A DNA stretch of 64,000 nt from Klebsiella pneumoniae. GTDB lineage: Bacteria; Pseudomonadota; Gammaproteobacteria; Ga0077536. Made by a program: the position numbers and the translations under genes. The stretch lies in NCBI GenBank assembly GCA_945862315.1, contig CAMAXW010000006.1:1-64000 (forward strand), in the 5' to 3' direction. The notes beneath the pieces were generated by a model, which searched no databases, was not told the DNA's origin, and was given only the letters and a program-made list of their open reading frames with translations. This document shows, in pieces, positions 54,771-63,528 of this stretch; the stretch's first letter is position 1, and each line of letters starts with the position of its first letter.

Positions 54771-55949
54771 ATGCTTCAGGTCGATGTCGATAATGTGTGG
54801 CGGCAACAGACCCCAGGCGACGCCGCGTGGCCACGCACACCGCGGCCAGGTGCGCCCAACAAGTTTTTCATGGTGTCCGCTGATTGCCATGTGCAAGAAC
54901 CCAACGATTTTCTAAGCGCGCGCATGGCGGCGAAATACCAAGCGCGCCTGCCGGGTATCGTGCTGGGAGGTGACGGCGCGCAACTGCAGAAAAGCGAAGG
55001 CTTCCGTCCTATCCGGATCGGCAGCTTCACGTTGGCCGGTGAAGACCTCGAGCGCAGCGTGTCCGGCAAAACCCCTGATGAGCGTCTGGCCGCGCTGGCG
55101 CGCGATGGGGTGGACTGCGAAGTGTTGTTCCCCAACAAGGGTCTCACTATCTGGGCCACTCCCGATGTGGAATTCAGTCAGGCCATGTGTCGTGCCTATA
55201 ACGACTGGGCGTGGGAGACTTTTGCCGACTACAACGCACGTCTGGCACCCATGGCTTGCGTGGCGAGTGCCGATATCCCCGGCGCCATCGCCGAAATCAA
55301 ACGCGCCGCCCACCGCGGTTTCAAGGGCTTGTGCCTACCGTGCAAGCCGATATGGGGGCCGCCCGATCACGAGCACGTGAATTACAACCTGCCGCTGTTT
55401 GACCCACTTTGGGCGGCGATTGTGGATTGTGATCTACCGATCACCTTTCATGTTTCCACCGGGCGCGACCCGCGAACCGCGCGTGGCAACGGCGGGGCGG
55501 TGATCAACTATGCCGTGCACTCCTTGGCACCCACCATGGAGCCGCTCATTAATTTGTGCGCGTCAGGCGTGATCGAGCGTTTTCCCACCCTGCGTTTTGG
55601 CAGCATCGAGGCGGGCATCGGCTGGGTGCCGTGGATGCTCACAGCGATGGACGAGGCCTATCACAAGCACCATATGTGGGTGCGGCCCAAACTCAAGCAA
55701 CTGCCGAGCGATTATTTTCGCAGCAATGGCTTTGCGAGCTTCGGCGAAGACCCACCAGGCCTCGATTTAATGCGGGAGTATGGGCTGACGGACAATTTTT
55801 TATGGGCCAACGACTTCCCCCACCACGAAGGCAGTTGGCCACATTCGGCCGCGGCCATCGAACGTAGCATGGGTAAACTCAACGACCAAGAACGCGCCCA
55901 AGTGCTCGGCCTGAATGCCGCGCGTATTTTTAAATTCCAACGCCCGTAG
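54771..55949 (+). CDS. Amidohydrolase-2 family metallohydrolase
   Basis: A 392-residue ACMSD-like amidohydrolase. The metal-binding SADCHVQEP segment (Asp38, His40), the central LPITFHVSTGRDPR, GSIEAGIGWVPWML and the C-terminal LWANDFPHHEGSWP with the conserved Asp and His are present. The family decarboxylates or hydrolyses cyclic and carboxylate substrates. TAGGAGGTGCTTA before ATG 54771 is a strong ribosome site, so the longer frame to 54741 is not used. Confidence 0.88.
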   Translation: MLQVDVDNVWRQQTPGDAAWPRTPRPGAPNKFFMVSADCHVQEPNDFLSARMAAKYQARLPGIVLGGDGAQLQKSEGFRPIRIGSFTLAGEDLERSVSGKTPDERLAALARDGVDCEVLFPNKGLTIWATPDVEFSQAMCRAYNDWAWETFADYNARLAPMACVASADIPGAIAEIKRAAHRGFKGLCLPCKPIWGPPDHEHVNYNLPLFDPLWAAIVDCDLPITFHVSTGRDPRTARGNGGAVINYAVHSLAPTMEPLINLCASGVIERFPTLRFGSIEAGIGWVPWMLTAMDEAYHKHHMWVRPKLKQLPSDYFRSNGFASFGEDPPGLDLMREYGLTDNFLWANDFPHHEGSWPHSAAAIERSMGKLNDQERAQVLGLNAARIFKFQRP

Positions 55950-56095
55950 CGGGCTAATGCTAGGCTTCGCGCCAGCCCGCTGAACTCATGCTCGGCAACA
56001 GTGTCACAACCCGCAGTGTCACTAAATCGGCGCTAAACGATGAAGGTGCAGCCCCGAGCTGCCTTTGAAACTTTCAACAAGAGTCTGAAATCCTA

Positions 56096-57007
56096 ATGAA
56101 GTCATTCGCAAAATTATTTGCAGCCGTCCTTGCAGTAGCGCTCGTGGTGGCGGCACCCGACGCCTCGGCACGCCGCTTTGCCAGCAGTAAATCGTTCGGC
56201 AAGTCCTATCAAACCTCACCTTATAGTGCGAATAAAGCCACCCCGGCACCCGCCTCCCCCCAAGCAGTGGGCGCATCGGGCATGAGCCCAGGCACTAAAG
56301 GTATGCTCGGTGGACTGGCGGGCGGCCTGTTGGCGGGCAGCCTTTTAGGCGGATTAATGGGTGGTGGCGGCATGGGGGGCGGCGGTCTCCAGTTGATGGA
56401 TATTCTGCTTTTTGGCGGTTTGGCCTTTCTGCTCTATAAATTTCTGCGTGCACGCACCCCAGCGACCAACCGGGGTTCCGCAGCCTACGGCGGAGCCGGG
56501 CCAGCTGCGCCGGCGGCGCGCCAAGTTTTCGATTTCGAACACATCGGCAACCCCAACGCACGCCCGGCACTGGGCGGGAATTCGTTAACCAAACCAGACT
56601 CGGCGGGGTTTTCGACGACGACCGTGCCCTTTAATTTCCCGCCGGACTTTCAGATGAACAGCTTTCTGTCCGGTGCACGCGATCACTATCGCACGCTACA
56701 AGAGGCGTGGAACAGCAACGATCTGGATAAAATCCGCGAGTACGTGGCGCCGGAAATCTATGCTGAGTTAGCCGCTGAACGCGCAACGCTAGAAACCGTA
56801 CAGCACACCGAGGTGATGTTTGTAGATGCGGAGATTGTGCGCGCGGAACTGCAGGACGACACGGCAGAACTCAGCGTGCAATTTACCGGTGTGTACCGTG
56901 ACAAGCACGAAAACGTTGAGGAGAAATTCACCGATGTCTGGCACTTGGCCCGCGCAACGGACAACCCAGGAGCACCGTGGTACATCGTCGGCATCCAGTC
57001 CCACTAA
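56096..57007 (+). CDS. Tim44-like domain membrane protein
   Basis: A 303-residue protein with a signal (MKSFAKLFAAVLAVALVVAAPDASA), a Gly/Met-rich hydrophobic segment near residues 68-120 and a C-terminal Tim44-like domain from about 180 (FQMNSFLSGARDHYRTLQEAWNSNDLDKIREYVAPEIYAEL..FTDVWHLAR). These bacterial proteins are membrane-anchored; function is not established. Confidence 0.85.
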   Translation: MKSFAKLFAAVLAVALVVAAPDASARRFASSKSFGKSYQTSPYSANKATPAPASPQAVGASGMSPGTKGMLGGLAGGLLAGSLLGGLMGGGGMGGGGLQLMDILLFGGLAFLLYKFLRARTPATNRGSAAYGGAGPAAPAARQVFDFEHIGNPNARPALGGNSLTKPDSAGFSTTTVPFNFPPDFQMNSFLSGARDHYRTLQEAWNSNDLDKIREYVAPEIYAELAAERATLETVQHTEVMFVDAEIVRAELQDDTAELSVQFTGVYRDKHENVEEKFTDVWHLARATDNPGAPWYIVGIQSH

Positions 57008-57028
57008 AAAAACCGTGTCAGCAGCGCA

Positions 57029-57074
57029 CCCCTAGCCTAAGCCGCGGGGGCGTGCCACCCATCGCCGCTAGGGG
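57029..57074. terminator. Inverted repeat between convergent genes
   Basis: CCCCTAGC (57029-57036) and GCTAGGGG (57067-57074) are perfect inverted arms with a 30-base loop. The right arm overlaps the kinase stop codon. Weak candidate for a bidirectional terminator. Confidence 0.3.
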
Positions 57075-58363
57075 GCGTGCATCATTTTCTCGGTGGTAAC
57101 CGACAGACGATGAATCAGCGTGCGCAAAAATACTTTGAGGAAGCGCACCTGGCAGTTCAACGAGGCTTGCGAAATAACGCTGGCGTTGAGTTTGAGCAGA
57201 GACGTGGGTCCGTTGGCAAAAATTGAAGCCGTGCGCCGGGTTTTGGTGAGATAACCCATTTCACCGAAACAGTCGCCGGCGAACAGCGAACGCAGATCGC
57301 GATGGTTCTTCCGGACTTTCACCTCGCCGTGCACGATGATGTAGAAAGAATCATCAATGTCGCCCTCCACGATAACCTCCGCGTCGGCTGCATAGTCTTG
57401 CCAGCGACCCGCGCGCACGATTTCCCAGATTTCAGCATCGGGAAAGCCTTGGAAAAAATCGAGCTGTTTCACCGCCCCAAATTTTTCCTGCTCAGAAATG
57501 TTCTCGCGCGGAACCTCCAACAGATTATCGAACGCGTGGGCTAAATCGGCCGCGAGTTCAGCCCCCATCTGATAGCGCACGGCGCAATCCTTGGCCAACG
57601 CGCGCATGACAATACGCGCCAACTCTGGCGGCACATCGGCCCGGAAATCAGTCAGCGGCGGTGCCGGATCGTGCAGAATTTTCTGCAACAAACGCGAAAA
57701 ATTATCCGTCGCAAAGGGGTGCCGACCCGTCAACAACTCATACATGACAATTCCCAGAGAAAACAAATCGGTTTGTCCCGTGATGTACTCCTCACACACT
57801 TGTTCCGGGGACATATAACGCGGCGAACCCACCAGCCCGATGGGCATCGTGCCGGTGGTATCCATTTTGGTCAGCTGGGCAATGCCAAAATCGCCGATTT
57901 TGATATCGAGAGTCTCGGTCACCAAAATATTGGTGGGCTTAATGTCGCGATGAATAACGCCCTGCTTGTGGGCATAATCCAGCCCGCGGGCGCACTTAAA
58001 CACCATCTCCACTACCCGCTCGATGGGCAAAAGGTTATCCGGCCGGCAATACGGCTTGAGCGTCTGGCCACCTTCTATGTACTCCATCACGATGTAGCAA
58101 ATGTCACCTTCCACGCCGGCGTCGTAGATGCTGATGATATTCGGATGGGTGAGGCGACCGGCGGTGTGCGCCTCGTTAAAAAACATTTTTCGATAACGCT
58201 CGCCGGACTCCTCGTCGTTGAGTTGCTCCGAATGCGCCACTTTGAGTGCAACGGGACGATCGATATACAAATCGTGTCCCAGATAAACGGTGCCCATACT
58301 GCCCCGATTAATCTCGCGCAAGACCTCATATTTGCCGAGCCGGCGGCCCTCAAAGCTACTCAC
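57068..58363 (-). CDS. Ser/Thr protein kinase with cyclic-nucleotide-binding domain (paralogue 1)
   Basis: A 431-residue protein. Residues 1 to about 275 are a Hanks-type kinase: glycine loop INRGSMGTVYLG, Lys41, HRDIKPTN (138-145), DFG (158-160) and GSPRYMSPEQ. Residues about 310-410 form a cNMP-type domain (VEGDIDDSFYIIVHGEVKVRK..GDCFGEMGYLTKTRRTASI). No membrane segment is seen, so it is cytosolic. GTG 58363 is used. A paralogue follows upstream on the same strand. Confidence 0.9.
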   Translation of the reverse strand: MSSFEGRRLGKYEVLREINRGSMGTVYLGHDLYIDRPVALKVAHSEQLNDEESGERYRKMFFNEAHTAGRLTHPNIISIYDAGVEGDICYIVMEYIEGGQTLKPYCRPDNLLPIERVVEMVFKCARGLDYAHKQGVIHRDIKPTNILVTETLDIKIGDFGIAQLTKMDTTGTMPIGLVGSPRYMSPEQVCEEYITGQTDLFSLGIVMYELLTGRHPFATDNFSRLLQKILHDPAPPLTDFRADVPPELARIVMRALAKDCAVRYQMGAELAADLAHAFDNLLEVPRENISEQEKFGAVKQLDFFQGFPDAEIWEIVRAGRWQDYAADAEVIVEGDIDDSFYIIVHGEVKVRKNHRDLRSLFAGDCFGEMGYLTKTRRTASIFANGPTSLLKLNASVISQASLNCQVRFLKVFLRTLIHRLSVTTEKMMHAP

Positions 58364-58731
58364 GAGGCGGTTCCGGAGGGGTCAGAAGTGTCTTTCATCG
58401 GCGTTTTAATCCAAAACAATCAAAGTAATTGAGTGCCTCCGCAACAGCTGCTGAGCTCGGTTCACGGCCGGTGGTCATGGCCTACGCTGGGTCTGTCGCT
58501 GTGCTTGCCGAGGCCGGGGCTACGGCACTCGTGGCCCGAGTGGTCGGCGCGGTGACACCCAAACCCAGCTTCGGCAAGGGTGTTAGCGGCCGCTCGCCGC
58601 GCCAACCGTAGGGCGTTTGGGTGTGGTGCCGTCAAGCCCACCGCGCTCCGATTTTGGCCCCTACGACCGGTGCGCGCGTCTACCCCACCCGCTAAGCCCA
58701 CCCTGAGGGATGTCCCGCAGCGCCGCCGCTC
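58364..58731. other. Gap between the two kinase genes
   Basis: About 368 GC-rich bases. Frames here are short and show no family likeness. No clear promoter or terminator was found by eye. Confidence 0.5.
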
Positions 58732-60036
58732 CTAAGACTTGACCAAGCGCTCATTGGTCGCCACCAAGCGCTCGATTAACACCCCCGTGAACACTTTATA
58801 GAAACGTAGCTGACAGGCCGGCGCCACTTGCTCTAACAACGTCGCGTTGATTTTCATCAGTGACAGTGGGGTCTCGGCGGTCACCGTGGCGCTGCGGCGA
58901 ATTTTGTGTAAAAAACCCATCTCGCCGAAGCAGTCACCGGCTTTTAGACGTTGCAATACCTGACCCTGCTTGGTCACGTTCGCCTCGCCTACCCGGATGA
59001 GATACAGCGCGTCTTCAATCTGGCCCTCCCGCACGATGACACCACCTTGCGGGGCTTCCTGCCAAATGCTCGCACGAATGATTTCCCAGATCTCGCCATC
59101 CGTAAACCCACGAAAAAATGGCACCGTTTTAAGGGATTCAAAACGCTCGCGGGCGGAGATATCTTCTTGGGGTCGCTGGAGATGCGAGAAGGCGAGGCTC
59201 AAATCTAGGGCTAAATCTATGCCCGTGCTGTAGCGACGTTCTGGCATTTTCTCCAGCAGTTTAAACAGAATTCGCTCTATCGCGGGTGGCAAGTCAGGCC
59301 GATACTCACTCAGCGGCGTGGGTGCTTCGTTGATCACGCGATACATCAGGCGCGAGAAGCTCTCCGCACCAAAGGGATGTCGACCGGTCAACAATTCGTA
59401 CGCGACAATCCCGAGAGAAAATAAATCCGAGCGACTACTGATAAGGTCTTCCTGAATGTGTTCAGGCGACATGTACCGCGGGGAACCCACGAAACCCAGC
59501 GGCAGGGTGTAAGAGAGATCCATGCGATTGATATGGGAGATGCTGAAATCTGCGATTTTCACATCCATCGCCCGCGTCAGCAGAATATTGGAAGGCTTGA
59601 TGTCACGGTGGATGACGCCTTGTCGATGCGCATAATCCAGCGCTTTGGCGCACAGAAAGAGGATTTCCGCGACTTGATTCAGCGGCAGCAGATTATCCGG
59701 GCGGCAGTAGGTTCGCAGCGTCTCTGCCGATTCAATCAACTCCATCACAATGTAGCATTTGTCTTGGTCCACCCCCGCATCAAAAATATCTAAAATATTA
59801 GGATGCCGCAGCAGGCCCGCCGTATGCGCCTCGTTAAAGAACATTTTGCGGAATCGCTCACTGGACTCCGGCGACTTCAACGCATCGGCGATGGCGACCT
59901 TAACCGCCACAGAACGACCGATGTAGGGATCGAGTGCCTCGTAAACAATACCCATACTGCCCCGCCCAATTTCACGGCGTAGCTCGTATTTGCCCATTTT
60001 GGCGGGCATGGTTGCACTGCTGGCAGGAACGGACAT
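58732..60036 (-). CDS. Ser/Thr protein kinase with cyclic-nucleotide-binding domain (paralogue 2, DFS variant)
   Basis: A 434-residue paralogue of the previous gene with the same domain order. The glycine loop IGRGSMGIVYEA, Lys46, HRDIKPSN (143-150) and GSPRYMSPEH are kept. The metal-binding DFG motif reads DFS (residues 163-165), a change in the activation loop. ATG 60036 was chosen because GAGG lies six bases upstream; the longer frame to 60156 is less likely. The shared MFFNEAHTAG and CRPDNLLP segments show recent common origin. Confidence 0.9.
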   Translation of the reverse strand: MSVPASSATMPAKMGKYELRREIGRGSMGIVYEALDPYIGRSVAVKVAIADALKSPESSERFRKMFFNEAHTAGLLRHPNILDIFDAGVDQDKCYIVMELIESAETLRTYCRPDNLLPLNQVAEILFLCAKALDYAHRQGVIHRDIKPSNILLTRAMDVKIADFSISHINRMDLSYTLPLGFVGSPRYMSPEHIQEDLISSRSDLFSLGIVAYELLTGRHPFGAESFSRLMYRVINEAPTPLSEYRPDLPPAIERILFKLLEKMPERRYSTGIDLALDLSLAFSHLQRPQEDISARERFESLKTVPFFRGFTDGEIWEIIRASIWQEAPQGGVIVREGQIEDALYLIRVGEANVTKQGQVLQRLKAGDCFGEMGFLHKIRRSATVTAETPLSLMKINATLLEQVAPACQLRFYKVFTGVLIERLVATNERLVKS

Positions 60037-60137
60037 GAACATCCTCGTGGTGGGGATTCCTCGGGAGTCTAACAGGCCAAACCCAAGGCGCCGATTAACT
60101 TTGCCCCCGTGCCGCCAGAGCCCGTTATAATCGCCTG

Positions 60138-60782
60138 ATGACCACCTCCTCACCACGACTCCAAGCCAACGCTTGGATTGCCCTGTTAGCCTTTGTGGCG
60201 CTCAGTGCTGGCGCATTGTTTGCCGTTTTACGCGAACAACAGCGCCCCGCCATCCCTAATTTAATCTGGCCCGACCCACCGACCTTGGGCGCCTTCAGCC
60301 TGTCGATGGCCGATGGCGCAACGCTAAACCAAGACTCGTTAAAGGGACATTGGACGCTATTGTTCTTCGGGTTCACCCACTGCCCCGATGTCTGCCCCAA
60401 CACCTTGTCTGTCCTGAAACAAACCACGCAGCGTCTGGCAGATGATCCACTCTATCGCGCGCGCGGGCAGGTGGTGTTTGTTTCGGTCGACCCAGAGCGG
60501 GATCAGCCAGCGGCGCTGGCCAAATACGTGCACTACTTCAACCCGCAGTTTCTAGCGGCCACTGGTCCGGCAGCGGCGCTGGCGGATCTGACCCGGCCGC
60601 TCGGGGTCATCCACGCTCGGGTACCGCTGGCCGGCGAGGAGTACTCCTTTGACCACACCGCGTCCATTTTCTTAATCGATCCCGCGCTGCGGCTACTGGG
60701 GGTTTGGAGTCTGCCCCACGATGCAGAAACAATTAGCACGGCGTTCCGGCAAATCAGCGCCTTTGGTGCGCAAAATCCATGA
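60138..60782 (+). CDS. SCO1/SenC copper chaperone
   Basis: A 214-residue protein with an N-terminal membrane anchor (IALLAFVALSAGALFAVL) and a thioredoxin-like fold. The copper motif FTHCPDVCP (Cys82, Cys86) and the distal His in DHTASIF are present. It delivers copper to the CuA centre of cytochrome oxidase. The stop overlaps the PCuAC gene by ATGA. Confidence 0.9.
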   Translation: MTTSSPRLQANAWIALLAFVALSAGALFAVLREQQRPAIPNLIWPDPPTLGAFSLSMADGATLNQDSLKGHWTLLFFGFTHCPDVCPNTLSVLKQTTQRLADDPLYRARGQVVFVSVDPERDQPAALAKYVHYFNPQFLAATGPAAALADLTRPLGVIHARVPLAGEEYSFDHTASIFLIDPALRLLGVWSLPHDAETISTAFRQISAFGAQNP

Positions 60783-61213
60783 ATTTGGGGCGCGTTTTGC
60801 TGCTGACATTGGCGCTGCCAATCACCGCCCAGGCGTGCCCCGGGCTTGAGGTACACGCGGCGTGGGTGCGCGAGCCACCACCCGGCAGTCCCGGTACCGC
60901 AGCGTTCATGCAGTTACATAACGCTGGCACCTCCCCGCTCACGCTCACCCAGTGGCACAGCCCACAGTTCGGCATGACCATGCTGCACGCCACAGAAGTG
61001 ATTGATGGCGAGGCCCGCATGCGCGCGCCAGCGCCGCTGTCCCTGCCGCCCGGCACAGACGTCACCTTGGCGCCGGGCGGCTTACATCTCATGCTCATGA
61101 AACCCGTGCAAAGCTTGCACGAGGGCGATTTAGTGTCGATTGAAATCAACTGCGGCCCGCACGCACAGACCTTCGCGCTCCCCGTGCGGCGCGCGCCACC
61201 GGCGGCCCCGTGA
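60779..61213 (+). CDS. PCu(A)C copper chaperone
   Basis: A 144-residue periplasmic protein with a signal (MNLGRVLLLTLALPITAQA). The copper ligands are in FGMTMLHATEVIDGEARMR and GLHLMLMKP. It works with Sco proteins in cytochrome oxidase assembly. It overlaps sco by ATGA and psd by GTGA. Confidence 0.9.
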   Translation: MNLGRVLLLTLALPITAQACPGLEVHAAWVREPPPGSPGTAAFMQLHNAGTSPLTLTQWHSPQFGMTMLHATEVIDGEARMRAPAPLSLPPGTDVTLAPGGLHLMLMKPVQSLHEGDLVSIEINCGPHAQTFALPVRRAPPAAP

Positions 61214-62064
61214 AACCGACCCTCGACGCCTTACTGGTTTTCCCCCAGCGCGTACTACCCCAACGGGCTTTGTCGGACTTGGTCAGGTGGCTCACCAGGC
61301 TGCGCTCCCCGCAACTCGCACCCATGGTGATTCGCGCTTTTTGCCGCTGGTATGCGGTTAACTTGGCGGAGGCAGAGCGCTCGGAGGCCACCGATTACCA
61401 CAGCTTTAACGACTTCTTCACCCGCGCTTTGCGCAGCGGTGTACGGCCATTACCCGCCGCCTCAGCGGCCATCGCCAGCCCGGCCGACGGCACCCTGAGC
61501 CAGTTTGGTCAAATCGCCAATGGCCAATTGCTGCAAGCCAAAGGGCGCTCGTTTTCCCTTGCGGCATTGTTGGCAGGCAACACCCTCTTGGCCGGGAAAC
61601 TCGCCGGCGGTCGTTTTGCGGTGGTCTACTTAGCGCCGCGCGACTATCACCGCGTGCACGCGGCAATGGCCTGTCAGATCACAGACATTACCTTCGTGCC
61701 GGGCACACTTTATTCCGTGAACGACCGCACCGCGCGCGTCATCGACCAACTGTACGCGCGCAACGAACGGGTAATTTTGGCCGGCGAGTGCGAGTGGGGA
61801 CCGTGCGCGCTGGTGATGGTGGGCGCGATGTTGGTCAGCTCAATGGCCGTGCGCGGCTTTGACTTGGACGCCCTGAGCCGCGGCGCGCAAACGGCCACCA
61901 AAGCGCGGGTAGACCCCGGTTTGGCCTATGCCCGCGGCGAGGAGATGGGACGTTTTAATATGGGCTCGACGGTGGTTTTACTCTTGCCAGCCGGTGCGCC
62001 CAATTGGTCGGCGGATCTCGCCCCGGGCTTGCCCCTGCTGATGGGGCACGCGCTAAGCCGCTAA
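61210..62064 (+). CDS. psd: Phosphatidylserine decarboxylase proenzyme (MGST variant)
   Basis: A 284-residue enzyme: ATDYHSFNDFFTRALRSGVRP, SPADGTLSQFGQI, APRDYHRVHAAMACQI, GTLYSVND and the autocleavage site. The usual LGST reads MGST here (residues 251-254), with the Ser that becomes the pyruvoyl group kept (Ser253). It makes phosphatidylethanolamine. GTG 61210 overlaps the stop of the PCuAC gene. Convergent with nuoN. Confidence 0.92.
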   Translation: MKPTLDALLVFPQRVLPQRALSDLVRWLTRLRSPQLAPMVIRAFCRWYAVNLAEAERSEATDYHSFNDFFTRALRSGVRPLPAASAAIASPADGTLSQFGQIANGQLLQAKGRSFSLAALLAGNTLLAGKLAGGRFAVVYLAPRDYHRVHAAMACQITDITFVPGTLYSVNDRTARVIDQLYARNERVILAGECEWGPCALVMVGAMLVSSMAVRGFDLDALSRGAQTATKARVDPGLAYARGEEMGRFNMGSTVVLLLPAGAPNWSADLAPGLPLLMGHALSR

Positions 62065-62086
62065 AAGCCCGCGGTTAAACGGCTTT
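62064..62086. terminator. Inverted repeat between psd and nuoN
   Basis: AAAGCC (62064-62069) and GGCTTT (62081-62086) are inverted arms in the 21-base gap between convergent genes. Short and weak. Confidence 0.3.
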
Positions 62087-63528
62087 CACTGCCACGGCAG
62101 ATAAGGCAGGGTCGCGCCCACACACACCGACATCAGCGCGCTGGGCGCCAAGCCCAGCAACAATACCGCTAGGCCATTGACGCTGAAAATGAGTTTGAGG
62201 TCGGGTCCTGCCTCGACGCCGGTGGTCACCAGTGGCTCGTCGAAATACATGATCTTGATCACCCGCAGATAATAGTAGGCGCCTACCAGCGAGAACATGA
62301 CCGCCACCGTGGCCAGCCACACATCGTGCGCTTGCACCACTTCTTTGAGCACGAACCATTTGGCCCAAAATCCCGCGAAGGGTGGCACACCGGCCATCGA
62401 GAACATCAGGATCAACACCATAAAACCAAACCAAGGACTGCGCCGGGCCAAGCCTGTGAGATCGGCGAGTTCGTCGGCCTCAGACTGCCGCGACGACAGC
62501 AAGATGATGGCGCCAAACGCGCCCATGCTCATCAACGCGTAGACCGTGACGTAAAACAGCGAGGCGGCATAACCCGAGGCGGTCGCGGACAACAGACCCA
62601 GCAGCATGAAGCCCATGTGCGCAATGGTGGAATAGGCCAGCATGCGTTTGAGATTGGTCTGGGCAATGGCCAGCAAATTACCAATACCCATCGAAAGAAC
62701 CGCCAGAATAATCAGCATTTGACGCCATTCTTCCGCTAATCCCCACAATCCATCCACCAGCAAGCGAAAAGCCATGGCAAAGGCGGCGAGCTTGGGTGCC
62801 GTGCCAATAAACTGAGTGACCGGGGTGGCCGCACCTTCGTAGACGTCTGGAATCCACATGTGGAACGGTGCCACCCCCAGTTTGAAGGCGATCCCGACCA
62901 GCAAAAACACCAGCCCAAAGACCAGCAGCATGCGCTTGTCGTCCGAGACACTGACCTTAATGAGGAGTTCGGACAGATCGAGTGTGCCCGTTACGCCATA
63001 CAGGAGCGACATACCATAGAGCAGCATTCCGGACGCCAAGGCCCCCAGAACAAAATACTTCATCGCGGCTTCTGAGGATTTGGCGGAGTCGCGTTGCAGC
63101 GCAACCAAAGCGTAAAGAGAGAGCGACAGCAGTTCTAGCCCGAGATAAATGGTGATCAAGCTATTCGCCGAAACCAGCAGCAGCATGCCCAGCGTGGCGA
63201 ACAGCGCCAAGGGGTAATGTTCACCGTGCGGGGTTTCGCGTTTGCGGAAATAATCACGCGCATAAAAAAACGAAACCACCACCAGCAACAGAATAAAACC
63301 TTTCAACACGGTCCCAAGGACGTCTTGCCGGTAGGTGCCGGCGAAGGCGAAGCGGGTAGCGTCGGGCACCTGGCTAGCCAATTCCCCGAGCACCACCAAG
63401 CTACCGATGACGGCGAGCCAAAAAGTGGCAGCAGGCCGCTGGCGGCCCACAAAAGCGTCTACCAACAACGTGGCGCAGGCCAGCACCAGCAGGGTGACTT
63501 CGGGGAGGATGAGTGCAATGTCATTCAT
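62086..63528 (-). CDS. nuoN: NADH-quinone oxidoreductase subunit N
   Basis: A 480-residue antiporter-like complex I subunit with about 13-14 membrane segments. KYFVLGALASGMLLYGMSLLYG, FKLGVAPFHMWIPDVYEGAATPVTQF and RMLAYSTIAHMGFMLLG contain the conserved lysines and proton-channel residues. The start overlaps the nuoM stop by eight bases (ATGAATGA). The last nuo gene here. Confidence 0.94.
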   Translation of the reverse strand: MNDIALILPEVTLLVLACATLLVDAFVGRQRPAATFWLAVIGSLVVLGELASQVPDATRFAFAGTYRQDVLGTVLKGFILLLVVVSFFYARDYFRKRETPHGEHYPLALFATLGMLLLVSANSLITIYLGLELLSLSLYALVALQRDSAKSSEAAMKYFVLGALASGMLLYGMSLLYGVTGTLDLSELLIKVSVSDDKRMLLVFGLVFLLVGIAFKLGVAPFHMWIPDVYEGAATPVTQFIGTAPKLAAFAMAFRLLVDGLWGLAEEWRQMLIILAVLSMGIGNLLAIAQTNLKRMLAYSTIAHMGFMLLGLLSATASGYAASLFYVTVYALMSMGAFGAIILLSSRQSEADELADLTGLARRSPWFGFMVLILMFSMAGVPPFAGFWAKWFVLKEVVQAHDVWLATVAVMFSLVGAYYYLRVIKIMYFDEPLVTTGVEAGPDLKLIFSVNGLAVLLLGLAPSALMSVCVGATLPYLPWQ

